Part shown: in pieces, positions 24,275 through 32,278 of the stretch
Position numbering within the stretch: the first letter of the stretch is position 1
Layout of the letters: every line of letters begins with the position of its first letter
Origin: Clostridiales bacterium
Lineage (GTDB): Bacteria > Bacillota > Clostridia > Oscillospirales > Acutalibacteraceae
Assembly: GCA_019415945.1 (NCBI GenBank)
Contig: DXYF01000021.1
Span: 4,981-68,980 of the forward strand
Direction: 5' to 3'
Length of the DNA stretch: 64,000 nt
The notes under the pieces: model-generated
Databases searched by the model: none
What the model saw: only the letters and a program-made list of their open reading frames with translations
Told to the model about the DNA's origin: nothing
Position numbers and translations under genes: made by a program

Positions 24275-24311
24275 AACATATACAATTATGAATAACCAAC
24301 GCAAAAACGGC
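24275..24311 (+). repeat. 37-bp direct repeat, right copy
   Basis: Exact copy of 18975-19011. Here the former lipoprotein 3' end has no gene attached and is followed by the terminator at 24307-24333. Confidence 0.9.
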
Positions 24312-24333
24312 GGCTTCATTTTGAAGCCGCCGT
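24307..24333. terminator. Terminator between the two-component system and serA
   Basis: A perfect 12-base inverted repeat (ACGGCGGCTTCA and complement) with a three-base loop between two converging operons. T-runs are poor on the plus strand and moderate on the minus strand (TTTTTGCG), but the GC-rich stem is strong; it probably serves both. Confidence 0.75.
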
Positions 24334-24364
24334 AAATATTGCAGTATCTTTAATTATCTTAAAA

Positions 24365-25519
24365 TCAAATTGCTCTTACTCTGATAACGCCGTCAACGGA
24401 CGCAATCTTGTCAGCGTCAGCCTTGTCGGCACCTGCAACATCAATAATTGTGTATGCGTAGTCGCCTCTGCTCTTTGAAAGCATATTTTCAACATTGCCG
24501 CTGATTTCCGTAAGAACCTTTTTGAGAAGCTCGGGAACATTCTTGTGCATAACGCAGAAGCGTGTGTCGCCCTCGCTTGCTCTTGCAAGAGAAATAGCGG
24601 GATAGTTTACAGAATTTATAATGTTGCCGTTTTCGAGGTACTCCTTGACCTGGTCGCAAGCCATAACAGCACAGTTTTCCTCGCTTTCGGGAGTTGAAGC
24701 ACCGAGGTGCGGCATACAAATTATATTTTCTTCGCCGAGAATATCATCAGTTGCGAAATCCGTAACATATTTTGCAACCTTGCCGCTCTTTATGCCTGCG
24801 AGCAAAGCTTCCGCATTTACAAGTCCGTCACGGCTGAAGTTCATAATGCGGACGCCGTCTTTCATCTTAGCGATAACATCTTCATTTACAAGATTTTTTG
24901 TATCATCTGTAAGCGGAACATGAATTGTGAGGTAATCACAGTTTGTCATAACCTCTTCATTGTTCTTCATAAGCTTAACGGCGGGGTCAAGCTTGAGTGC
25001 GTTAGTAACCGACATAAACGGATCGTAACCGATAACATTCATACCGAGAGAAACCGCACAATTAGCAACAAGAATACCGATTGCACCAAGTCCTACTACG
25101 CCGAGAGTTTTACCCTTGATCTCGGGACCTACAAACTGGCTCTTGCCCTTTTCAACCATTTTGCCGACAGCGTCGCCGTTGCCCTTGAGTGTCTTTGCCC
25201 ATTCAATACCCTCGGTAATCTTTCTTGAAGAAAGCAGCATAGCCGCAACAATAAGCTCCTTAACAGCATTTGCGTTGGCACCGGGAGTGTTGAAAACAAC
25301 AATGCCCTGCTCTGAGCACTTATCCTTAGGAATATTGTTTGTGCCTGCACCTGCTCTTGCTATTGCAAGAAGGTTAGACTCAAACTCCATATCGTGCATT
25401 GCCGCACTTCTGACAAGCACTGCGTCGGGATTTTTAACCTCGTCGCCGTAGGTGTAATTTTCGCCGAGGCGGCTAGTGCCGACATTTGAAATTTTATTCA
25501 ATGTCAAAATATTAAACAT
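24365..25519 (-). CDS. serA: D-3-phosphoglycerate dehydrogenase
   Basis: A 384-residue enzyme that makes the first committed step of serine synthesis, oxidising 3-phosphoglycerate. The NAD motif is GVVGLGAIGILVANCA; NFSRDGLVN and MPHLGASTPESEENCA carry the substrate and catalytic residues including the histidine. The last ~70 residues form an ACT domain (YTIIDVAGADKADADKI) for feedback control by serine. ATG 25519 follows AAAGGATTGGTTATA; a TTG three codons earlier is not needed. Downstream of serC on the same strand. Confidence 0.93.
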   Translation of the reverse strand: MFNILTLNKISNVGTSRLGENYTYGDEVKNPDAVLVRSAAMHDMEFESNLLAIARAGAGTNNIPKDKCSEQGIVVFNTPGANANAVKELIVAAMLLSSRKITEGIEWAKTLKGNGDAVGKMVEKGKSQFVGPEIKGKTLGVVGLGAIGILVANCAVSLGMNVIGYDPFMSVTNALKLDPAVKLMKNNEEVMTNCDYLTIHVPLTDDTKNLVNEDVIAKMKDGVRIMNFSRDGLVNAEALLAGIKSGKVAKYVTDFATDDILGEENIICMPHLGASTPESEENCAVMACDQVKEYLENGNIINSVNYPAISLARASEGDTRFCVMHKNVPELLKKVLTEISGNVENMLSKSRGDYAYTIIDVAGADKADADKIASVDGVIRVRAI

Positions 25520-25545
25520 TATAACCAATCCTTTTAAATCAAATT

Positions 25546-25565
25546 CAGACGAATAAATCCGTCTG
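25546..25565 (-). other. Short hairpin between serC and serA
   Basis: CAGACG (25546-25551) and CGTCTG (25560-25565) form a small stem in the 60-base gap. It has no T-run on the minus strand and may modulate mRNA stability or translation of serA. Confidence 0.3.
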
Positions 25566-25579
25566 CCTAATTGCAGAAA

Positions 25580-26665
25580 TTACTTGTTCTCTGCCTCAAA
25601 TTTCTTCATAAACTCAACAAGCTTTTCAACGCCCTCATAAGGCATAGCGTTGTAGATAGAAGCTCTCATACCGCCGACTGTGCGGTGACCCTTGAGGTTC
25701 ACAAGTCCTGCCTCTGTTGACTCCTTAACAAACTTTGCGTCAAGGTCAGTATCGCCCGTTACAAACGGAACATTCATAAGAGAACGATCCTCAGCAACAA
25801 CAGTGCCCTTAAACAGCTCGGAGCTGTCGAGGAAGTCGTAAAGGAGCTTAGCTTTCTTCTCGTTAAGCTCTTTCATCTTCTCAAGACCGCCAACCTCGTT
25901 CTTAATCCACTCCATAACAAGCTTTGCGATATAGATTGTGTAGCAAGGAGGGGTATTGTAAAGTGAATCTGCGTCAGCATGAATCTTGTAATCAAGCATT
26001 GTAGGAGTAATATCCATAGCATTGCCGATTAAATCTTCACGAACAATAACGATTGTAACGCCTGCACCTGCAAGGTTCTTCTGTGCACCTGCAAAAAGCA
26101 AGCCGAACTTTGAAACATCAAGAGGCTCTGACATGATGCAGGAAGAAATATCAGCAACAAGCGGAATATCGCCTGTGTCGGGAAGCTCATGATAAACCGT
26201 ACCGTAAATTGTGTTATTAAGGCAGATATAAACATAATCTGCGTCCTCACGGAACATTGACTTATCAGTCTTGGGAATATAAGTATATGTCTTATCCTCG
26301 GAAGATGCAACAGCCTTAACATCACCGTAGCGTGCAGCCTCTTTATATGCCTTCTTAGCCCACTGACCTGTGATAATATAATCAGCCTTATTGTTCTTGT
26401 TCATAAGGTTTAACGGAATCATAGCAAACTGTGTAGAACCGCCGCCCTGAAGGAACATAACCTTGTAGTTATCAGGAATATTCATAATTTCACGAAGCAA
26501 AGCTTCTGCGTCCTTAATAATCTTATCAAAAACTTTGCTGCGGTGTGACATCTCCATTACGCTCTGTCCGCTGCCCTCATAATCGAGCATTTCAGCAGCC
26601 GCTTTTTTAAGTACCGACTCAGGTAACATTGACGGACCTGCAGAAAAATTATAAACTCTTGCCAT
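25580..26665 (-). CDS. serC: Phosphoserine aminotransferase
   Basis: A 361-residue pyridoxal-phosphate enzyme that converts 3-phosphohydroxypyruvate to phosphoserine. N-terminal RVYNFSAGPSMLPESVLKKA is characteristic of SerC, the PLP lysine is in FAGAQKNLAGAGVT, and the C-terminus has GHRTVGGMRASIYNAMPYEG. Full length for the family. First gene of the serC-serA operon, with a good promoter upstream. No phosphoserine phosphatase gene is visible in the window. Confidence 0.95.
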   Translation of the reverse strand: MARVYNFSAGPSMLPESVLKKAAAEMLDYEGSGQSVMEMSHRSKVFDKIIKDAEALLREIMNIPDNYKVMFLQGGGSTQFAMIPLNLMNKNNKADYIITGQWAKKAYKEAARYGDVKAVASSEDKTYTYIPKTDKSMFREDADYVYICLNNTIYGTVYHELPDTGDIPLVADISSCIMSEPLDVSKFGLLFAGAQKNLAGAGVTIVIVREDLIGNAMDITPTMLDYKIHADADSLYNTPPCYTIYIAKLVMEWIKNEVGGLEKMKELNEKKAKLLYDFLDSSELFKGTVVAEDRSLMNVPFVTGDTDLDAKFVKESTEAGLVNLKGHRTVGGMRASIYNAMPYEGVEKLVEFMKKFEAENK

Positions 26666-26750
26666 GTCTAAAATCTCCCTTGATTTAATAATTTTTTACT
26701 AAAAATGGCAGCTGCAAAGCAATACAGCGTGCCGATAGCCTAACAAATAA

Positions 26751-26779
26751 ATTATACGCCTATATTTTGTCAAAGTCAA
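26751..26779 (-). promoter_or_regulatory. Sigma-A promoter of serC-serA
   Basis: On the minus strand TTGACT (26779-26774) and TATAAT (26756-26751) with a 17-base spacer. The only mismatch to consensus is the last base of the -35. The leader to the serC ATG is about 80 bases, too short for a T-box, and none is visible. Confidence 0.75.
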
Positions 26780-26811
26780 CAAAAACGGCTAATTAGCACA
26801 CACAAAAATAA

Positions 26812-27744
26812 TCACAAGCTGATTTTACCTATTACCGAGAGGATTTCATCTCTCATTCTTATTGCTTCGTTTCTTGCAGCCTTTGCAAAGTCCTCCTCGC
26901 AAAGTCCCTGAGACTTCCATGCACACATAATTCCGCGGCTTGAGTTGATTATTGCACCCATTCCGTTTTTATCAAAAGCATTTTTAACATCCTCTGCTCC
27001 GCCGCCCTGTGCACCGTAGCCCGGAACGAGGAAAAATGTGCGGCTCAGTTTTTCTCTCATTTCCTTTAACTGCTCGGGATAAGTAGCACCGACAACCGCA
27101 CCTACTGCGGAATAGCCGTACTTGCCCTCAAGTTCTTCTCCCCAGTTCTCACACATTTTACCCATATGCTCATAAACAGTTTCATTTGTTTCAAGCTTCA
27201 TGTCCTGAAGTTCACCCGAGCTTGGATTTGATGTTTTTACAAGCACAAAAATGCCCTTGTCCTTTTCGGCACAGATTTTTGCAAGCGGCTTAATACCGTC
27301 CGTACCGAGGTAGCCGTTTACTGTAAGAGCATCAGCACCGAAAGCGTCAATCTTCTCTCCCTCAACAACCGTTGTGCCGATATGAGCCGTCGCATAAGCC
27401 TCCATAGTAGTGCCTATATCGTTACGCTTGCCGTCGGTAATTACAAACATTCCCTTTGATTTTGCATAAGCGATTGTGTCGCAAAGAGCCTTTACACCCT
27501 GCCATCCGTACATTTCATAATATGCAGCCTGCGGCTTTATTGCAGGAACAATATCACAAAGTGCGTCAATGAGTGCCTTGTTAAACTCAAAAATTGCCGC
27601 AGCCGCTCCGTCAAGAGTCTTTCCGTATTTTGCAAAGCAAGCCTCCTTGATTGAAGACGGTACATAATCAAGCTTCGGGTCAAGACCTGCAACTGTCGGG
27701 TTTTGCATTTCCGCAATTTTTTCAATAAGTCTGTCAAATGCCAT
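26812..27744 (-). CDS. pyrF: Orotidine 5'-phosphate decarboxylase, family 2
   Basis: A 310-residue enzyme for the last step of UMP synthesis. VITDGKRNDIGTTMEAYA contains the catalytic Lys-Asp array (D-x-K-R-x-D-I), NPTVAGLDPKLDYVP the substrate aspartate, and NSSRGIMCAW the phosphate-binding region. The length (about 310) is that of the long family-2 enzymes. ATG 27744 follows AAAGGAGAGCAGAAT; the frame extending to 27771 lacks a site. Last gene of the 31809-26812 operon. Confidence 0.93.
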   Translation of the reverse strand: MAFDRLIEKIAEMQNPTVAGLDPKLDYVPSSIKEACFAKYGKTLDGAAAAIFEFNKALIDALCDIVPAIKPQAAYYEMYGWQGVKALCDTIAYAKSKGMFVITDGKRNDIGTTMEAYATAHIGTTVVEGEKIDAFGADALTVNGYLGTDGIKPLAKICAEKDKGIFVLVKTSNPSSGELQDMKLETNETVYEHMGKMCENWGEELEGKYGYSAVGAVVGATYPEQLKEMREKLSRTFFLVPGYGAQGGGAEDVKNAFDKNGMGAIINSSRGIMCAWKSQGLCEEDFAKAARNEAIRMRDEILSVIGKISL

Positions 27745-27808
27745 ATTCTGCTCTCCTTTATATTTATACAATTAACATATCTTTTAGGTTAAATTCTTTT
27801 GTAAAGGC

Positions 27809-28789
27809 TTATGAATTAATAATATCAAAAAGCTCGTTGCTGAAATTTGAATAATCCTCTCTGTTGTCCTTTACAAATGAAATTGCGGGACGGGGGTGAG
27901 TGTTAAGCTGTCCTGTAAGCATATAAGGAATGTCATATCCCCATTTTACTCCGCTTTCTCTCAGCTTATGAGTATGCTCCTCAATAATTTTAAGAATAGG
28001 AGCAACCTTGTATTTCGGATTCTTTAAAAATCCGAGCAAAAGCTCAAGAGCACAGTTGCCCGCACCTCTGCCCATTCCGTCTACCGTTGCGTCAAGGTAG
28101 CTTACTCCCTGGGTCATAGCCTCAATCGTATTTGCAAACGCAAGCTGCTGGTTGTTGTGAGCGTGTATTCCCACACCCTTGCCGTACTTGTCAGCAACAG
28201 AGCAGTAAAGCTCTGCAAGGCGTCTTGACTCCTCGGGATAAAGTGCACCGTAGCTGTCAACGATATAAAATGCATTTACAGGACTTTTTCCGAGAATTTC
28301 AAGTGCCGTTACAATATCCTCGGTCTTTGCCTTGGAAACCGCCATGATATTGATTGTTGTTTCATATCCCTTTTTTGCACAATCCTCTATCATTTCAATA
28401 GCCGCAGGAATTGTGTTTATGTATGTTGCAATTCTGATAAGGTCAATGGGACTTTCCTTTTTTGGGATAATATCTTTTTCAAAATCTGTTCTGCCTACAT
28501 CAGCCATTACTGCGATTTTCATCTTTGATTTGTTGTCGCCTATAATTTTCCTTATATCTTCGTCATTGCAGAACTTCCACTTTCCAAAGTCCTCTTCCTT
28601 AAAAAGCTCCTTTGAAGCCTTGTAGCCGAACTCCATATAATCAACGCCGGCTTTAACATTTGCCGCATACAAATCCTTTACAAATTTGTCGTCAAATCTA
28701 AAGTCGTTGCAAAGTCCTCCGTCACGGATTGTTGCGTCAACAACCCTTATATCCTGTCTTACCGACAGCAAATCACCTTTCTGTGCCAT
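27809..28789 (-). CDS. DRE-TIM family aldolase of unknown substrate
   Basis: A 326-residue TIM-barrel protein of the HMG-CoA lyase / 4-hydroxy-2-oxovalerate aldolase group. The signature D-x-T-x-R-D-G is present (VVDATIRDGGLCNDF), the metal-binding histidines are in GIHAHNNQQLAFANTIEA, and GMGRGAGNCALELLL is the typical C-terminal loop. The reaction is probably a metal-dependent carbon-carbon bond cleavage or formation on an oxo acid. No partner acetaldehyde dehydrogenase is adjacent. It lies between pyrC and pyrF, which does not by itself explain its job. ATG 28789 follows AAAGGAG; the frame extends to 28828. Confidence 0.78.
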   Translation of the reverse strand: MAQKGDLLSVRQDIRVVDATIRDGGLCNDFRFDDKFVKDLYAANVKAGVDYMEFGYKASKELFKEEDFGKWKFCNDEDIRKIIGDNKSKMKIAVMADVGRTDFEKDIIPKKESPIDLIRIATYINTIPAAIEMIEDCAKKGYETTINIMAVSKAKTEDIVTALEILGKSPVNAFYIVDSYGALYPEESRRLAELYCSVADKYGKGVGIHAHNNQQLAFANTIEAMTQGVSYLDATVDGMGRGAGNCALELLLGFLKNPKYKVAPILKIIEEHTHKLRESGVKWGYDIPYMLTGQLNTHPRPAISFVKDNREDYSNFSNELFDIINS

Positions 28790-28837
28790 AAAAATTTCTC
28801 CTTTGATTTTTATAAATTGGTTTATCACATTTAATTT

Positions 28838-30115
28838 TTACTGTTGTTCGTCAAAAACAATCTTTCCGTCAAGAATCGTCTTTTTAACCTTGCCGTAAAG
28901 CCGTCTGCCCTTAAACGGGGTGTTTTTGCTCTTGCCGTGAAGCTTTTGAGTATCAACAACCCACTCCTCGTCAAGGTCAACCAAAGCAATGTCGGCGGCA
29001 GCTCCCACCGCAAGCGTGCCTGCGTTGATTCCCAAAATTTTTGCGGGATTTACACTCATTTTCTCAATCAGCTTTTCAAAACTCATAAGTCCACGCTTTA
29101 CAAGGCAGGTAATTCCCACTGCAAGCGAAGTTTCCATACCTATTGAGCCGTTCGGAGCAGATTCAAAATCAGATTTATCCTCAGGGGTGTGAGGTGCGTG
29201 GTCTGTCGCAATGGCGTCGAGCGTGCCGTCAAGCAAGCCGTTGATAATCTCGTCAACATCAGCCATTGTACGCAGAGGCGGATTCATTCTAAAGTCCGCG
29301 TCCCTTTTTAGCAGCTCATTTTCCGTCAGTGAAAAATAGTGAGGTGCAGTTTCGGCAGTCACCTTAACTCCCCTGTTTTTTGCATCTCTGATAAGCTCAA
29401 CGCTTGTCTTGGTGCTTACATGGCAGATATGCACGGGGACACCAAGAGCCGCCGCAAGGGCAATTTCCCTTGCTGTTCCGCAGTCCTCAGCAGATGCGGG
29501 GATACCCTTAACGCCGAGCTTTTTTGATACCTCGCCCTCGTTGATTTTCCCTCCGTCGGCAAGGTACAAATCCTCACAGTGAGCCACAATGTGCATTCCG
29601 CACAGGGGGGCTTTTTTCATGGCATCGCTTAACAATTTTGTATTCTCTACCGGTCTGCCGTCGTCGGTCAGGGCGATTGCCCCCGCAATTTTAACTTCGT
29701 CAATATCTGTGGGTTCAAGGCTTTTAAGACCTTTTGTAATGCTCGCCGCAACATATACATGAGAATTTGCACTCTTTGACTTGTCAAGAATATATCGCAC
29801 AATCTCCGCACTGTCCGTAGCGGGTGCTGTATTCGGCATAGCAAGCAAACTCGTGACTCCGCCTGCCGCAGCAGCATTGCAGCCGGAAATTATATCCTCT
29901 TTCTCGGTCTGCCCGGGGTCACGCAGGTGTACATGCATATCAACAAGTCCGGGGATAGCGTAAAGCCCCTCGGCGTTAATCACTTTGCAGTCGCTGTCAC
30001 TAATATTCTTGCCGACGCTTTCAATTTTACCGTTCTTTACAAGAATATCATATTTACCGTTTAATTTATCGGCAGGAGATACTACGGTTGCGTTTTTTAT
30101 AAGTAAATTTTTCAT
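28838..30115 (-). CDS. pyrC: Dihydroorotase
   Basis: A 425-residue class I dihydroorotase that closes carbamoyl-aspartate to dihydroorotate. GLVDMHVHLRDPGQTEKED has the first two zinc histidines and the substrate arginine; VAHCEDLYL, ICHVSTKTSVELI carry further metal histidines; IATDHAPHTPEDK is the catalytic aspartate loop. Usual length. Seventeen bases downstream of the membrane protein gene and upstream of the aldolase and pyrF, all on one strand. No PyrR-type attenuator is visible. Confidence 0.94.
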   Translation of the reverse strand: MKNLLIKNATVVSPADKLNGKYDILVKNGKIESVGKNISDSDCKVINAEGLYAIPGLVDMHVHLRDPGQTEKEDIISGCNAAAAGGVTSLLAMPNTAPATDSAEIVRYILDKSKSANSHVYVAASITKGLKSLEPTDIDEVKIAGAIALTDDGRPVENTKLLSDAMKKAPLCGMHIVAHCEDLYLADGGKINEGEVSKKLGVKGIPASAEDCGTAREIALAAALGVPVHICHVSTKTSVELIRDAKNRGVKVTAETAPHYFSLTENELLKRDADFRMNPPLRTMADVDEIINGLLDGTLDAIATDHAPHTPEDKSDFESAPNGSIGMETSLAVGITCLVKRGLMSFEKLIEKMSVNPAKILGINAGTLAVGAAADIALVDLDEEWVVDTQKLHGKSKNTPFKGRRLYGKVKKTILDGKIVFDEQQ

Positions 30116-30132
30116 TTAATCACCGCCATATG

Positions 30133-31809
30133 TTATCTTCTCGGACTGTTATTTCTGTTTCTGCCCTGCTGAGGTGAAGGACGCCTTTTCTGGTTTGAAC
30201 CTTGCGGTCTTTGTGTTGTTCTGTGGTGAACTCTTACAAGACCGTTGTCGTTTAGCTCACGCATTTGAGCTTTTTGTCTTTCAGCTCTCCGTCTTGCCCG
30301 CTCACGACGCTCCTGCTCCGCCTTTTGCCTCTTTTTCATTGCTCGTTTATGCTTTATCATTCTGCTCAAATTTGTGCAGAAATAGCCTAAATGTATTCCG
30401 AACGATTTTACTCCTGCAAAGAATCCTACGACCGCCTCAATAAACTTTTTACCTGATTCTTTTGGCTGTCTTTCAACATTCTTTGCCTTTTCTTCTACCT
30501 CTTCTATAACATCAAAATCCTCGGCGTCAAGAATATCTCTGCTGCTGATTACTCCCTTTGCCTTTTTCGGAGCTTCCTCAAAGAAATCGTCGCTGTCGTT
30601 AAACTTAACACGCTTTGCTTCAATACGGATAAGCTCCTCGTCGTTGTTAAAGTCCTCATCGTCGGTTTCGTCGGCTTCGCCGAACAGAGTATTTTCAAGC
30701 TCTTCTATTTTATCAGGCTTTTGTTTTTCATTTTCTTTGCTTTCTTCATTTTCTTCAGGCAATTCATCGTCTGTTTGTTCGTCCGCATACTTTTCATTGC
30801 TGTAAACAAGCTCAGCCTTACTGATTTTTGCATCTTCTGCCTTTTTTAACTCAACCATTCGCCTGTAGCTTAGTATTTCTTCTATCTCGCTGTCGTCAGC
30901 CGATTTTGTCATATTGTGTTCATCGGCTTCAATTTCGGTATCTATCCGTTCGCTCACAGGCTCATCTTCAAATTCATAAAAGCCGCCATCATCTTCGCTG
31001 TAATCTTCATCGTGCACAATACCGCGACTGCCTTTGTTATTATACTTTCCTGCAAGCTCCTCTATAATTCTGTTGTTTTTTTCCTTTTTTCTGCGTTTTT
31101 TAGCACGCTTTACTAAAACGGTAAGCAAAACCACAAGAACAATAACCGCAACCGAAACACCGATAATTATGTAAACAACCGTTCCGCCTGCAAAGCCCTC
31201 GCTCATAAAATTTACCGAAGAAACAATTTCCGTAAAAATCTGATAATCCTCGGCTGTTACATTGCCCGAATTTCTCTGCAATGTAACACTCACACTCATT
31301 CCGTCATATACGGTGTTTGCCTGATACGCCTTTATTGACAAACCGTTGCTTTTAACATTTGTATTAAAATTCAGCCAGACAGTCTGACCTGCCGAGTCCG
31401 CCGTACACTCCGTGTATTCACTCTGACTTAAAAAATTGGAGCTTATCTCTTGCAAATGCTCGTCATCCAAAAGATTATAATTACCGATCCCCTTGCTTTC
31501 GGAAGTTTCAGTCATGGTAACAGTAACCGTAACGGCAGAAAGACTGTCCATTCCCTGCAAATAAATATCTCCGTTTTTAAAATTCTGCATAGTAGAGTCA
31601 TAATCAAGACCGAAAACAGAAAAATACCTGTCGCTTTCCTTGCTTGAACGGGTAATTGCCGACATATCGTCGGGCAAATATATAACCATATCATCTATTT
31701 CGCTTATAGTATATCTCTGTGTTGCCGCACTGCATACAAACACACTGCCGATTACACAAATCAAGGCACATAAAACAGCCGTAATTTTTTTTACTCTGTT
31801 CGCAGTCAT
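30133..31809 (-). CDS. Membrane-anchored protein with extracellular domain and long charged cytoplasmic tail
   Basis: A 558-residue protein of no family I recognise. Residues 1-29 are a signal peptide (ITAVLCALICVIGSVFVCSA). Residues 30-205 form an extracytoplasmic domain, 210-235 a membrane segment (VVYIIIGVSVAVIVLVVLLT) followed by positive residues. Residues 240-450 are very acidic and low complexity; a short hydrophobic stretch at about 465-485 may touch the membrane; the end is strongly basic (RRERARRRAERQKAQ) and rich in Q, N, R and P, suggesting RNA, DNA or ribosome contact. It is the first gene of the pyr operon and has its own promoter. Confidence 0.72.
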   Translation of the reverse strand: MTANRVKKITAVLCALICVIGSVFVCSAATQRYTISEIDDMVIYLPDDMSAITRSSKESDRYFSVFGLDYDSTMQNFKNGDIYLQGMDSLSAVTVTVTMTETSESKGIGNYNLLDDEHLQEISSNFLSQSEYTECTADSAGQTVWLNFNTNVKSNGLSIKAYQANTVYDGMSVSVTLQRNSGNVTAEDYQIFTEIVSSVNFMSEGFAGGTVVYIIIGVSVAVIVLVVLLTVLVKRAKKRRKKEKNNRIIEELAGKYNNKGSRGIVHDEDYSEDDGGFYEFEDEPVSERIDTEIEADEHNMTKSADDSEIEEILSYRRMVELKKAEDAKISKAELVYSNEKYADEQTDDELPEENEESKENEKQKPDKIEELENTLFGEADETDDEDFNNDEELIRIEAKRVKFNDSDDFFEEAPKKAKGVISSRDILDAEDFDVIEEVEEKAKNVERQPKESGKKFIEAVVGFFAGVKSFGIHLGYFCTNLSRMIKHKRAMKKRQKAEQERRERARRRAERQKAQMRELNDNGLVRVHHRTTQRPQGSNQKRRPSPQQGRNRNNSPRR

Positions 31810-31865
31810 TTAATCTATTCCCCCACACCGAATAAAAGTATTAATTATTCACGTATATGCATTTA

Positions 31866-31894
31866 ATTATACCTAATTTCGGAATAAATTACAA
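31866..31894 (-). promoter_or_regulatory. Sigma-A promoter of the membrane protein-pyrC operon
   Basis: TTGTAA (31894-31889) and TATAAT (31871-31866) on the minus strand with a 17-base spacer, 57 bases upstream of the ATG at 31809. Confidence 0.6.
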
Positions 31895-32169
31895 GTCTGT
31901 AAGATATTTTTTTACAGCATTAAATATATTTTTTGTTTATTCGACAATATAGCCTGCTTATTTATTGCACATCTTACCGAAACTCACAACTTTCTCTGCC
32001 GAGTCAATTTGTATTATATAATCCATTTTCACCGTATTCCGCATATATTTCAGATTAAAAATTTAGGTTTGCCGCAAATATCATTATAAATTTTATATGC
32101 AAAATCAGAATTAATTTCTCAATAAAACCTCTGCAATAATTTGAGCTTTTATACTTTTACTAAAACAAA

Positions 32170-32202
32170 AACAAGCGACAACTTGAATTGCTGTCGCTTG
32201 TT
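32170..32202 (-). terminator. glmS terminator
   Basis: A perfect 11-base inverted repeat (AACAAGCGACA at 32170-32180, complement at 32192-32202), followed on the minus strand by TTTTGTTTTAG. It lies about 75 bases after the glmS stop. Confidence 0.85.
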
Positions 32203-32278
32203 ATCTTCATTTATTCATTTTCGGATTTATCCAACCGATTACAAAAACATTTTGTTCAGGATTCTACTCTTACCCAAA

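Larger units (their letters stand above)
31810..32278. other. Intergenic region, 469 bases
   Basis: Holds the promoter of the membrane protein/pyr operon near the left end and the glmS terminator near the right end. The middle (about 31900-32165) is AT-rich with no open frame, repeat or RNA structure that I can support. Confidence 0.6.

Noticed and set aside
18975..24311. Possible integrative element bounded by att-like repeats.
   Set aside because: The repeats are exact but there is no integrase, transposase or tRNA target, so it is reported as repeat-flanked rather than as a mobile element.
26666..26811. T-box or serine riboswitch upstream of serC.
   Set aside because: The leader after the promoter is only about 80 bases and shows no T-box sequence or specifier stem.
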